Origin: Colocasia esculenta
Lineage: Eukaryota > Streptophyta > Magnoliopsida > Alismatales > Araceae
NCBI GenBank assembly: GCA_014218235.1
Contig: CM024753.1
Coordinates: 176,056,348 to 176,120,347, forward strand
DNA length: 64,000 nucleotides
Direction of reading: 5' to 3'
Part shown: positions 1-10,828 of the stretch, piece after piece
How the letters are laid out: every line of letters starts with the position of its first letter
How positions within the stretch are numbered: position 1 is the first letter of the stretch
Program-made: the position numbers and the translations under genes
Notes under the pieces: generated by a model
Database searches by the model: none
Seen by the model: only the letters and a program-made list of their open reading frames with translations
Told to the model about the DNA's origin: nothing

Positions 1-79
1 GAACAAGGTTGTTCCTATTCCAATAAGAGTATTTCTATTATGACTGGAAGAAAAATAGAAGAACCACAGGTATAGCCAC
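1..79. other. Left flank of SIRE-1 insertion, unclassified
   Basis: These bases precede the left LTR of SIRE-1. Positions 75-79 (GCCAC) recur at 16345-16349 and form the target-site duplication. When the flanks are considered together without the element, one frame stays open from about 27 to 79 and on to a TGA at 16504-16506. The short peptide is not one I recognise, so this may be part of an older element or chance. Confidence 0.5.
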
Positions 80-801
80 TGTTGGATTGAAATGGCAGAT
101 TCACAGTCCTAGAGGGGGGGTGAATAGGACTTTTACCTTTTCAAATCTTTCTTCTGAAAAACACAATACTAAAAGGAAGTGTTAGCACTTAGTGAGGTGT
201 GTGTGATTCAAGTGTGAACTTGGCGGAAAACAATCACACAGAAAATTGCACAGAAGATTTTATCCTGGTTCGGCCCTTCCCACATGGAAGTCTTACATCC
301 AGTCCTCAAGCTAACCACTTGAGATTTCACTAAGCTGCCAATCAACTTGGCCTTCTCTCACCCTTGAGAGGAAATTACAACACCCACTTGCTCCACAGCA
401 AGTCTTCCCTAATCAGGGGCAAACTAAACTGCCTTTCAAAAAGGGCCTTCCCTTCACAGGAGGGGTAGGAAAGTAGAACAGAACTTCTGCAGAAATTACA
501 ATAAGAAAAGAGAAATGCTTGTGTGTCTGTCTCAAGATGAGCACAGAACACACACTTTCCAGCAGGATTGAAAGATAAAGAATTTCAATCTAAATCCAAG
601 CTGAAGCTATTTGGGTGAGCTTCGAACAGATGAAGCAATTAGCAATGGTCACCCAAAAGACAATTGTTCAGAACACAAGCTTCTAAAGAAACACTCTCTC
701 AGCTTGAAGCTTTTTGCAGGAAGGCTTTGAAGAATGCAGGATGAGCTCTGAAGGATTCGAATTGAATACACTTGTATGTTTTCTTCATGAGCTTCTTCAT
801 C

Positions 802-812
802 ATTTTATATTA
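802..812 (-). promoter_or_regulatory. TATA-like box in SIRE-1 3' LTR
   Basis: In sense orientation the bases read TAATATAAAAT. The same site is conserved in the 5' LTR at 14896-14908. It probably sets the LTR transcript start about 30 bases further along in sense direction. Motif evidence only. Confidence 0.45.
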
Positions 813-1617
813 TTCAAAAACTAGCCGTTGGAGTAAGATGGCTGTTGAGTTTTAGCCGTTTAGAGATAGTCTTGGAAGTCCTTTGGTTCTTGGAAGCTTT
901 GTCCGAAGGATCATGAATTTTGCGTCTTTCCAATGTCTTCAGAAATGAGACAGTTGCTACAGCTAGAAGATAAGCTTTCTGAAGTCTTGAGCTGAGCAAC
1001 CCACGCCAACCATGTGCTTTAATAAATGCCTGATAGCAAGGACAAGACAAAGTATCTCCATACCTTTGAGGTAGGTGGGTCAGTGGAGTACAATAAGCAG
1101 TATGGAACCTAGTATTCTCAGACATGTCAAAAAGTAAGGCAGACAAACAAAAACTTAAAGAATGGGTCTGTCAGAGGTAGGTGAAACAGCCAGAGGTCAT
1201 GCGTCTGAATCTTACATAAATACTTTGTGTCTCTTTATAAAAACTGAGACAAAGGACATTTAGACTATGAGACTAGAAATAAATTTTTGCAAAGAAGGTT
1301 TTGCATAAAATATGAATGTACTGGAGTCTGTCAGAGAGAAAAATATTAAAGAAAAGATGTGAGGTTTGATCTTAAACTTAGAAAATATTTAAGTTTCAAC
1401 TTTCAGCAAACAAGCAATACTACTTGAGGACAAAGATATTCTGACAGAGAACTGACAAGGGCAAAAGGATACAAGTATACTTGTCAGTGTAGTCGAATTC
1501 AGTATTAAAGGTAATTCGACTCAAGAAGTAGGCATGATTCGACTACATGAAGAACAAAGTGAATCGACTACAAAAAGAGAAACCGTTAGTCGAATGTAGT
1601 GATACTTGGGAGTCAGG

Positions 1618-1982
1618 TTGAGTCGAAGTCATGAGCTGAATATAGTGTAAAGACATTCGACTGTATGAGTCGAAGTCAAGAGTCGAATACAGTGTAAAGA
1701 CATTCGACTGTATGAGTCGAAGTCATGAGTCGAATACAGTGTAAAGACATTCGACTGTATGAGTCGAAGTCAAGAGTCGAATACAGTGAAAAGACATTCG
1801 ACTGTATGAGTCGAAGTCATGAGTCGAATACAGTGTAAGACATTCGAGTATGAGTCGAAGTCATGAGTCGAATACAGTGAAAAGACATTCGACTGTATGA
1901 GTCGAAGTCATGAGTCGAATACAGTGTAAAGACATTCGACTGTATGAGTCGAAGTCATGAGTCGAATACAGTGTAAAGACAT
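1618..1982. repeat. 47-bp tandem array with TTCGACT/AGTCGAA hairpins (3' LTR copy)
   Basis: About seven units repeat with a 47-bp period; for example ATTCGACTG starts at 1702 and again at 1749. Each unit contains TTCGACTgtatgAGTCGAA, a perfect 7-bp inverted repeat with a 5-base loop, then AGTCATGAGTCGAATACAGT. One unit near 1842 has a small deletion. The array is also present in the 5' LTR. Confidence 0.9.
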
Positions 1983-2253
1983 GGACTTAGACAAATTTCT
2001 CAAGACTTGTCTCTTTGAAAGAGTCGAACTTGTTAGTCGAAAGCATTAGTCGATTTCAGTAGGCTATAGAGTATGTGTGCCTTAAAAAAGAAAAATTGGG
2101 CATTGAGTCTGTCTAGAAATTTTTGTGATATATTTATTAATACTTTTTGGAAAATACTTGGTTAGGGAAAGTTGCTTAAAAAAAAAACAATATATATATA
2201 TATTTAAAGTTTTGTCATAGCAAAATCAATATTATTAGGGATAGTTGCTCACA

Positions 2254-2268
2254 ATTCTCCCCCTTTTG
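2254..2268 (-). other. Polypurine tract of SIRE-1
   Basis: The sense sequence is CAAAAGGGGGAGAAT, directly abutting the 3' LTR. This is the usual place for the plus-strand primer of reverse transcription. A second tract, TAAAAGGGGGAGA, lies at 2389-2401. Confidence 0.85.
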
Positions 2269-2388
2269 TTAATGACAGAAAACTTTAAATGGTAGATGAT
2301 AGCCAGATATCATAAATTGTTTCTAGAAAAGAGAGAAAATGCCTAAGCATTTTCTTTTCTCTACTTATTCTTTTAGCAACTTTTCTTT

Positions 2389-2401
2389 TCTCCCCCTTTT
2401 A
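2389..2401 (-). other. Second polypurine tract of SIRE-1
   Basis: The sense sequence TAAAAGGGGGAGA lies about 120 bases upstream of the LTR-adjacent tract and shares its core. SIRE-3 also carries two tracts near its 3' LTR (around 53028 and 53299). Confidence 0.6.
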
Positions 2402-2523
2402 TGGCATTAGCAAAAATAAGATGTCAATCAGAAGATGCAGTAATATAAAGACAGAGAGCAGAAATGTAGTAAAAGATTTGATAAGAAACAAGTGTTTGTA
2501 CATAACTTCCAAAAACAAAAGTT

Positions 2524-3849
2524 TCACTGATTGCCAGAGCTTGGAAGATAGAGGTGAGGAGGAACTTGAGCCAGGAAAGGCTCTATGAGCTTCCAAAGCT
2601 TTTGCTCATTGGAGGGAAAAGAGTGGTCAAACTTAGCAGGATCCACATCATAGGTAGGACTAGTGAAAGACAATTTCTTAACAGACTTGATGTGGTGTTT
2701 TATGTAAAAGTAGTGCTTGAGCCGAGTCTTGTCATGATCCAAGCAATTCCTGATGTGAAGGGGAATGAACTTCTTGGTGGCAGCCAAGGTAAGGAATTCA
2801 TGCAAGGTGATATTCCAATAGAGACCAACTAAAAGGGCTGCATCCTTGGCCTGATAGTAATGCATGTATCTGGAGGCCCATATGAGACCTATGCGCTTTC
2901 TCAAGTCAAAGAGGCTCTTGTTGTGATACTCATTTGGAGAGATTTTCAGTCTTCTGCACTGAGCATGATGATCAGGGTAAGCTTTTTCCCATTCAAAAGG
3001 ATTGAACCGTTCGGCCTCAGCAAAACTAAGTTGAAGATCAAGGAGATTCTTCGGGGATTTGATCATGTACTGAAAGATGAATCTCTGGAGACTGAGCTTG
3101 TTTTATACTTGATCTTGAACCTGGTAGAGATTCTGATAAATCTGTTGAAGAGTGTTTCAGCAAAAGAACCTCTGTACATAACAGCTCCTACAAGAGGTGG
3201 ATGGAGATCAGGTAATAGAGCTACTGTCATGGAGGGGACCACTGGCCTTTGACCTTGGATGAGCATGTCATACTGGCCACGAGAGACATCAGACAGGCCA
3301 AGCTTGAACCTTTCAAAATTAAAGGCTTTCATGGCAGTGAATTTGGCCTGGGAATCTTGAAGGAGAGTGGCAAAAAGGTCATGAAAACGGAGAGATAGAT
3401 GATTATAGAGTTTGAGGTGGTGGTTCCTGGATTGAGCTTCTTGAAACCTCATGGCTTCCTCAGGATATTGCTCAACAAATTGTGGAGGAGTCAAACAGTG
3501 ACTCTTGTGAGCAATAAGTTGAAGATCAGATATGGAAACCTGAGAAGTTTTGATTAGAGAGGGAAGCCAATGTTCAAAAGTGAAGCCTGGCATGACATGT
3601 ATTTCAAGAAAGGCTCTTATTTGAAGGTATTCTCTGAATAGAGCCATGAATTGGGGGGAATGGTGGACAAAAACATACCAAAAGGGAGAAGAAGTAATGC
3701 TGGTTTGTCTGCCAAATTTGGACCTCGGTGAGCTGGTATTTGCAGGCTAGGCACCATCTCATTATTTGTAAGTGAGTTTTCTGAGAACCTGGTTTAGGAG
3801 CCAGGGGAGGTGCAGAGTAGAATTGTGGAGGTTGGGTAGACAAGGTCAT
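2524..3849 (-). pseudogene. SIRE-1 extra ORF region, downstream half, unrecognised
   Basis: Three overlapping open stretches (3849-3604, 3647-3063, 3066-2524) appear to be pieces of one longer reading frame broken by frameshifts near 3690 and 3065. The first begins with an ATG that overlaps the TGA of the upstream frame (ATGA, 3846-3849). The decoded protein is mixed alpha/beta in look, rich in aromatic and basic residues, and contains segments such as FTFEHWLPSLIKTSQVSI, FHDLFATLL and ALLVGLYWNITLHEFLTLAA. I see no signal peptide, no convincing membrane span and no known catalytic motif. It ends just before the polypurine tracts, so it belongs to the element. It could be the C-terminal half of the extra ORF or a separate second ORF. 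I do not recognise the family and assign no function. Confidence 0.6.
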
Positions 3850-5772
3850 GTTAAAAGGTTTAGGGGGTTGAAAGGAAATTTGATAGGATAGATGGAGAAC
3901 TTGACATTTTTTAAAGAGGAAGCTACTGGGGCAGAAATGGGTGATAAATCCGGAGAGGATACTTGAGAGATTGAGGCTAAGGCAGTAGAAGGTGCAGGGG
4001 CTGAAGGAGTGGCTTCAGGAGCATTGGGGCTAGGAGGAATAGGAGAGCTAGGCCTGGAAGAGGAGGAAAGGACAGGCTGGCCATTTTTCACTAGCCTTCT
4101 CTTGACCTTTCTTTTGAAGGTATGAAGCTCAGAAGGGTCCTGTTGTGGTCTCTTTCCAAGGATCACCTCTTTCTCAACTTCTTCTATACCTGGCTGCTGA
4201 TCAGCCACAGATTCTAATTACTGCTCTGGCTGCTCCTGCTGCTGCTGCTCTTGTTGCTGTTGGTGCTGCTGCTCTTGTTGTTGCTGCTGCTGCTGTTCTA
4301 CTGATAGGGGCTGCTGGTCAGCCTGGATCTCCTGATCCTTTTCTGCTACATGCTCAAGCTCTTGATCTTCAAGGACATAATTTTTAGGTTGATCTTGTTG
4401 GAGGGACTCTTGAGCAGTGGTTGTTGTTTCTGGTTGCTGGTGCTGTGAGGGAGCAGGCCCTGATGGCATAGAAATGCCCTGCTGGCACATAAACTGAAGC
4501 ATGAGATCCTTTATTTGCTTCACCTCATCAGCAAGAATATCAAACTTGACATCTAACAACTCTACTTGCTGTGAATGATTGAGAGATTCTCCTGTTGAGA
4601 CTTAACTATCTCAAGAATGGAGCTCAAACTGTTGCTACTCTCCCCCTGAGACCTTGGCCGGGTCTCAAACTGAGAAGGGGAGTAAGGAATCTCACTCTTT
4701 GAAAATGTGTTTCATGGGTGTGACAGGAACATCTTCAGATAGAGGTCCTTTGCCTCTGAGATCTCTTAAAACTTCATTCACAGTCTCAGAAGGGGCATCT
4801 TGCTCATTGGGAGAGGAGGAGACTGGATTCTGAACTTCTTCTTGCTGAATTGATGGAGGAATAGATAGTTCAGGGGGTTGAACAGAGATCTCTGGAACAA
4901 GTGGGGCTGCCGATGCTTCAATGTGAATACTTGAAGAAGGAATGTCTTGAGTGAGCAGAGAGACCAAAGGTTCATCTGGATACATCATGCTCACATTCTG
5001 GAACTGACTCCTTATACTATAAATTTTCCTTTTTGCTTATCAAGGAGTAGTGGCTTCTTCTAAGAGTGATGACCCCAATCCTTTCTTTAGTGCTCACAGG
5101 CACATCTCCAGATAGGTCCACGGAAAACTTTTTGAAAATAAGGGTCAATAGAGAACCATATGGGAGAGAGTCTTGAAGGTCTTTTTCTGTTATCATTCTG
5201 TCCAAAATAACTGATGGGAGATTAACTTGATGCCTCTGAATAGCCCAAAAGAGTAGGTTTCCATCTCTAGCTGAGACTGAGGAGTGAGAACCTGCTCTAG
5301 GGGTTATGATGTTGGTGATGATGGAATGTATTAATCTCTTCTCAGCCGAAAGCTCATTTACTTGCAAGCCTCTCTTGCTTAGAGTTCCCAAACTCCCAAT
5401 GATTCCTAATTTCTGTTTCTCCAGAGGAACAAACTCGCTGAGACAATGTCCTGAACTTGGACAGTCCAAAAGCTCCATAAGAAGTTCTTCGGAGATGGTT
5501 ATCTTAACTCCTTTAACAGATCCCACAACAGTATTTCCGGATGAAATTTTCAAAGAAGCATAAAAAGATCGGACTACGCTGGCAACAAACGGTTCGGAAA
5601 GCTGACAAAGCCTAGTCCATCCCATTGCTGAGAGGGTCTCCTCTACCCAAGACAGACTTCCATTTAAATGAGAGAAATCAACGGACTTGCCAGGACAAAT
5701 TGAAATCTTGGTAAGTCTTTGAAGTTGGTCAGGGGTGAGTTGGACAGAGTCCTGAGCCCTAGATGATGCCAT
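3850..5772 (-). pseudogene. SIRE-1 extra ORF (post-pol), N-terminal half, similar to plant-transposon-protein domains
   Basis: The open frame starts at the ATG at 5772 (MASSRAQDSVQLT) and runs 251 residues. A frame change near 5000 leads to an acidic/proline-rich stretch (4994-4692), then a part with LADEVKQIKDLMLQF and a long glutamine-rich run (about 4220-4330). One in-frame stop near 4217 follows, then a basic KRKVKRRL patch and a Ser/Pro/Ala-rich tail ending at 3846. The N-terminal part has a YASLKI, GVKITISEELL, NIITPRAGSHSSVS, LPYGSLLTLIFKKF series. That series matches in order the SIRE-3 extra ORF (GVKICFTQEL, TILTPQDGGRN, LPYAAHLTALFEKF). I infer the putative plant transposon protein (Transposase_32-like) family. 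Some authors call SIRE extra ORFs envelope-like, but no signal peptide or fusion-like hydrophobic segment is visible. Confidence 0.7.
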
Positions 5773-5852
5773 CTAGACACAAAGATGAAAAGGAAACTTA
5801 GAAAAACTACAGAGGAGAGAAAGATGATCTTGAAAAGAGGTAAAGATCCTAC
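5773..5852 (-). other. Candidate 80-nt 5'UTR intron before the SIRE-1 extra ORF
   Basis: The sense strand has AAAAG then GTAGGATC at 5852 and TTTGTGTCTAG ending at 5773, immediately before the ATG at 5772. Between them the sequence is T-rich, with a CTAAG branch-site candidate. The length and composition suit a plant intron. No transcript evidence is available. Confidence 0.4.
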
Positions 5853-6002
5853 CTTTTCTTCAAGGGGATGAGGTTTGGCAGAGAACTTCTGAGGTTCCTT
5901 CGCCGGAGAGCACGAAGACGCGAAGGGAGGAAGAAGACAGAGCAATCGAAAAGGGATTTCAAACGGGTGTTTCCTTTTGGAAAAAGAATTTTTTATATAA
6001 GG
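5853..6002 (-). promoter_or_regulatory. Candidate internal promoter and 5'UTR exon for the SIRE-1 extra ORF
   Basis: A TATA-like CCTTATATAA (sense) lies at 5992-6002, followed by about 100 bases of C/T-rich leader up to the splice-donor-like site at 5852. This is the layout of a plant pol II promoter with an untranslated first exon. It sits in the non-coding spacer between the pol stop (6302) and the extra ORF. Confidence 0.4.
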
Positions 6003-6301
6003 GTTAGATAAAAGCCGAACCCTCATCTCTGGGTAAACAGTCACGATTCAGGGATGTGACGATTGAGATGTGAAGAGACACGCCTTAATTGGGTGTCAGT
6101 TACGGGAATTTGAATATTTGCGCCGTTTCAGGGTTTAAGTGAATCGATTTAGAGATTCGACTACATTAGTCGAATACCATACTTTTAACAGGAGTCGACT
6201 AGCTTGACTCTTCGTAAGTCGAATACAATAGTCGAACTAAGACTTAGTTGATTTTCAGGATATTTTTCTTCAGACAATAAAACAACAGAAAGTTTAAGCA
6301 G
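6003..6301 (-). other. SIRE-1 spacer between pol and the internal promoter
   Basis: No ORF is seen here. The stretch at 6150-6245 carries several ATTCGACTA / TAGTCGAAT motifs, including the palindrome AGTCGACT near 6192. These match the core of the 47-bp LTR array, so the motif occurs inside the element as well as in the LTRs. Confidence 0.6.
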
Positions 6302-9187
6302 TCATCAATCAGGATTGCACATACCTATTTCTCTTCTAATAGATGTATATCTTTCTTCAGGAAGGGGCTTAGTAAAAATGTCTGCTAATTGATTTTCAGT
6401 TGAAATAAATTCAAGAGAGATATTGCCATTACTTACATGGTCCTTGATGAAATGATGTCTAACCTCAATGTGCTTTGTTCTTGAGTGTTGAATTGGATTC
6501 TTGTCAAATTGATTGCACTTGTATCATCACAAAGCATTGGATTTCTTGAAGCTGATGACCATAGTCTTCCAATTGGTGCTTGATCCATAGAAGTTGTGTA
6601 CAACAACTTCCAGCTGCAATGTATTCAGCTTCTGTAGTGGATAAAGCTACTGAGTTTTGTTTTCTGGAAGACCAAGATATTAAGCATCCTGCAAGAAGTT
6701 GACATGTACCACTGGTGCTTTTTCTATCTAGTTTGCATCTAGCATAGTCAGCATCACTATATCCAATTAATTTAAATTCTGAGCATCTGGGACACCATAA
6801 ACCTAAATTGCTTGTATTAATGAGATATCTAAAAATTCTTTTAACAGCATGAACATGAGATTCTCTTGGATCAACTTGGAATCTTGCACACAAACAAACA
6901 CTGAACATTGTCTGGTCTACTTGCAGTAAGATAGAGTATTGATCCTATCATTCCTCTATAGATCTTTTGATCTGCCTTTTTACCAAGAGGATCATTGTCT
7001 AGCTTAATGCCTGAGCTCATGGGTGTTCCTAAAGGCTTACATTTGTCAAAACCATATTTGATAAGTAAATCTGAGATATTTTGGTTTGACATATGTGAGT
7101 TCCTTCTTTGGTTTGCTTGATTTGCAACCCAAGGAAGTAATTTAGTTCACCCATCATACTCATTTCGAATTCACTTTGCATCAAATTTTCAAAGAACTTG
7201 CAGAGTGATTCATTAGTAGAGCCAAAGATAATGTCATCAACATAGATTTGTACAATTAAGATTCCATCTGAAAATTTCTTTATGAATAAAGTGCTATCTA
7301 CTTTTCCTCTTACAAAATCATGTGATATAAGATAAGCACTTAGTCTTTCATACCAAGCTCTTGGAGCTTGTTTTAATCCATATAGTGCTTTCTTAAACGG
7401 AAAACATGATTAGGATTTTTAGTATCTTCAAATCCGGGAGGTTGCTCAACATATACTTCTTCTTTTATAAAACCATTCAGAAAAGCACTTTTAACATCCA
7501 TCTGAAATAGGTTAATATTAAGAGAGCAAGCATATGCTAATAATATTCTGATTGCTTCTAATCTAGCAACTGGAGCATAGGTTTCATCAAAGTCTATGCC
7601 TTCCTCTTGGGAGTATCCTTGAGCTACAAGTCTAGCCTTGTTCCTGGTAATTACCCCTGATTCATCCATCTTATTTCTGAAAACCCATCTGGTTCCAATA
7701 ACTGGATGGTCAGTGGGCCTAGGTACAAGGGTCCAAACTTCATTGCGTTGGAACTGATGGAGTTCCTCTTGCATGGCAAGGATCCAAGATTCATCACCCA
7801 GTGCATCATTGATTGTCTTAGGCTCAATTTGTGAAACTAATGCAGAGAAGTCACTAGGGATTTGCATACCTCTTGCTCTTACCCTGTCTTGAGGATCTCC
7901 TATGATATTTTCTCTAGGATGATCCCTGTGATACCTTAATTCAGTGGGTAGTCCTTCTTGTGTTTCTTCTATTTGTTAGAGATCTTCTAATGGGGGATCC
8001 TCTGATTCTTCATCCTTGTTTTGTTCTCCTTCAAGAGAAGTCTTTTCAAGATCCCTGCAAAGATCATCAATACAATCTTCTTCTTCTATCCTTTTGATAG
8101 AAGGATTAGTTTCATCAAATAAGACATGTACAGTTTGTTCTATGGTTAATGTTTTTCTATTAAACACTCTATATCCTCTAGGTTTTGAAATATATCCTAG
8201 CAGAAAACCTTCATCACTTTTAGCGTCTAATTTTCCTAAGTTGTCTTTACCATTGTTTAGAATAAAACACTTACAGCCAAAAGGTCGAAAATAACTGATG
8301 TTGGGCTTCTTATCCTTGTACAATTCATAAGGAGTTTTCTTCAAGATGGGTCTGATCATGCATCTGTTGATGATGTAGCAAGCTGTATTCACTGCTTCTG
8401 CCCAGAAGTACTTTGGTAGATTATATTCGTTCAGCATGGTTCTGGCCATATCTAACAGTGTTCTGTTCTTCCTTTCTGCTACACCATTTTGTTGCGGTGT
8501 TCTGGGAGCTGAAAAATTGTGCTCTATCCCATTTTCTTCATAGAACTTCAGGAATTCTTCATTTTTGAATTCACCTCCATGATCAAATCTGATACTGGTA
8601 ATCTGAAATTTTTGATTCTTTTGAACAACTTTGCTGAATTTAACAAAGGCTTGAAAAGTATCAGATTTGGCTTCTAGAAAGGATACCCAAGTATACCTTG
8701 AGTAATCATCAACTAATACATAGCCATAGACTTTTCCTCCAAGACTAATAGTTCTCATAGGTCCAAATAGATCCATGTGAATTAATTCCAAGGGCTTGGA
8801 AGTTGTAACAATTGTCTTGGACTGAAATGAAGTCTTGGTTTGTTTTCCTTTTGCACAAGCTGAGCAGATTCCAGATTCTTGATTTTCATCTTGGGAAGAC
8901 CTTCAACCAAATCATGCTTCAACAATTTCTTGATGACTGAAGTGCTTGCATGACCAAGTCTTCTATGCCACAGATCAGATTCTTCACTTTGGTGGTTGCC
9001 AAACAAGGTTTATTTCTTTCAATTCTTCCAATTGCAGTGTATATAAATTCTTGACTCTTTGTGCTTCAAAAATCTTCTTGTTGTTCTTCAAAATTACACA
9101 TTTGTCATTCTGAAAACTTACTAAATGACCTTTATCACACAGTTGACTAATACTGATCAGGTTGTGCTTGAGACCTTCTACATACAT
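6302..9187 (-). pseudogene. SIRE-1 pol, second part: GAG-pre-integrase, integrase, RT, RNase H
   Basis: This is the polyprotein of a Copia element, in sense order from 9187 down. A GAG-pre-integrase segment (MYVEGLKHNLISISQLCDKG, then LWHRRLGHAS) is followed by the integrase core at 8791-7976, with D in MDLFGP, D in RFDHGGEF and E in GVAERKNRTLLD. The RT starts at 7867 (WVFRNK, KARLVAQGYSQEEGIDF, FQMDVKSAFLNG), with the catalytic YVDD at about 7231-7251. RNase H follows (YSDADYARCKLDRKSTSG, STTEAEYIA). It ends at a TGA near 6302 after CNPD. Frame changes near 9000, 8785, 7975, 7370, 7090 and 6900 break it. The sense-upstream part (gag, protease) lies beyond the solo LTR, at 12155-14128. Confidence 0.92.
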
Positions 9188-10828
9188 TGTCACGCCCAAC
9201 GCGGAATATCGGAGCGCGAAGGCAGTTGCAAGAAACGGGTATTGAGCGAGTACTAGACATCAAACCATTGCACATTGAATATTACTAAAACAAATCTTTC
9301 TCATTGATAACTTTTCAAATGTCTAGTTACAACCACTAATATCAGAGCCATTCTATAGGGCCCAATTACATTGCAATAAAAGGAAAATGACTACTACAAC
9401 TCTAAGATAACATAACGACTCGAGGGCACTCCTGGCTTCACTCTTGGTCATTCCCTTCCTCGTGAGTGTAGGTGTCATCCTCGGTCTCACCTGAGAACAC
9501 AATATCAAATAACATAGGGTGAGCGATAACGCCCAGTAGGACTTAAATCTCAGGCTCAAGCAGGCTTTAAATAATTAATGTATTTAATGGCAGAGGGTCT
9601 AGAGATAGAGGTACAAGAGAGTCAAAATATAGTAAGAGATAGCAGAACAGGTAACAAGATAGCACAATAGCATGAGATCGAGTATAGTTTCCAAAAATAG
9701 CACAAGTATCGAATATAGCACGAATAGCAGGATGGCCATAGCACAACTAGCACAAGTATAGTAATAGCATGACGAGTATAGCACTTGTTTGTCATTCTAG
9801 ACATCGAGAGAGTATAGCACGTGTGTGTTTTGATTGTCATATAGATAGTCGAGATAGATAGCACTTGAGTGTAATGCCAAAAACTCTGATCATTTAACTC
9901 CCATGGGCACTAGCACTTTCGGCGCACATCCCAGGACCAGATCGGGCCCTTTATATATTGCCAGGCATTGGTTTTATTTTTTATCTTCAGACAATCAGTC
10001 AATGCCAGTATAGAGTACAAGAAATAGATAAGAGCACAAGATGAATAGATGAGCTAGTAGAGTGAACGTGAATAGGTGAGCGAGTAGAGTATAGATGAGA
10101 GCTAGTGGACATTGCACGTAATACGTCGAGTAATCAGGCGATAGTAACAGTTGCACAACACGCGCACTTGGTGTTGGCAGTCAGGTGGAACTCACGACCC
10201 TACCACTGGCCTTGTTATGCACAGGTCCAGAGGTCCGGCGTGATTTAAGACGAGAGTGAATCTCTAATAGCCATTTGGATCATATAGATCCCTAAAGGGT
10301 ATCATAGGTATTAGGGTACAACCGGCTCGTCGACCACGTGGGAATCCATGATCAGAGGAGACTTACGGAGGCCTTGTGCAAGAGTTCACTAATCCGGCGA
10401 AAGGAATATCCGACGGAGAGTTCACCACAAGCCAAGTAAAGTGTGTATATAAAACAGGTGCTCGACATTCTAGAGGAATTCTAGGACAGTGGAGCGTCGA
10501 TATCGGTATATAAAAACGTGAGAATCAAATACAAGTCCTTTTAAAATAGGGCAATTATGTACTTTATTTCCATAAATTACCAGGCACACTATGAGATATT
10601 TTTCTGCAATATTTCAGTCATAAATAGATGGTTCAAGTGTGTGCAAGTGCAAGAGAAATCATAGATAGAAATAAGTCGTGAACATGTATTTTAAATCATT
10701 CAATATAGCACCATTTTTAAGTAGGGTTTTTACTGGGGTATAACGGTAAGAAGGCGTAAGGATTATTTAGAAAGTGACAGAAATATTTTATTATATTTTT
10801 TTATGGGTTTTTTTTATCAAAAACTTGT

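Larger units (their letters stand above)
80..2253 (-). repeat. SIRE-1 3' LTR
   Basis: This is the left copy of the LTR pair, pairing with 14179-16344 and differing by scattered substitutions and small indels. In sense orientation it starts TGTGAGCAAC (one T lost from the TGTTGAGCAAC of the other copy) and ends ATCCAACA. Near its sense end it has the C-rich run plus CTCTAGG seen in several SIRE LTRs here. It holds a 47-bp tandem array and a TATA-like site. Confidence 0.95.

Noticed and set aside
1618..1982. Regular repeats that could suggest a CRISPR array
   Set aside because: The units are contiguous tandem repeats in an LTR with no unique spacers, in plant DNA, and are duplicated in the other LTR.
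2554..3252. Plus-strand open stretches opposite the SIRE-1 extra region
   Set aside because: They lie antisense to a longer frame with element-like context and have no recognisable motif.
4145..4387. Plus-strand Ala/Leu-rich ORF
   Set aside because: It is the antisense shadow of the minus-strand Gln/Glu-rich coding stretch (CTG/TTG repeats).
5664..6044. Minus-strand open stretch with a hydrophobic segment (IIFLSSVVFLSFLFIF) that looks like a membrane anchor for an envelope
   Set aside because: The hydrophobic part is the translation of the T/C-rich segment with donor and acceptor sites, and it is out of frame with the extra ORF. A leader/intron fits better.
9599..9864. Tyr/Cys/Leu-rich ORFs in the solo LTR
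   Set aside because: They translate ATAGCAC-type simple repeats of the LTR; no coding signature.
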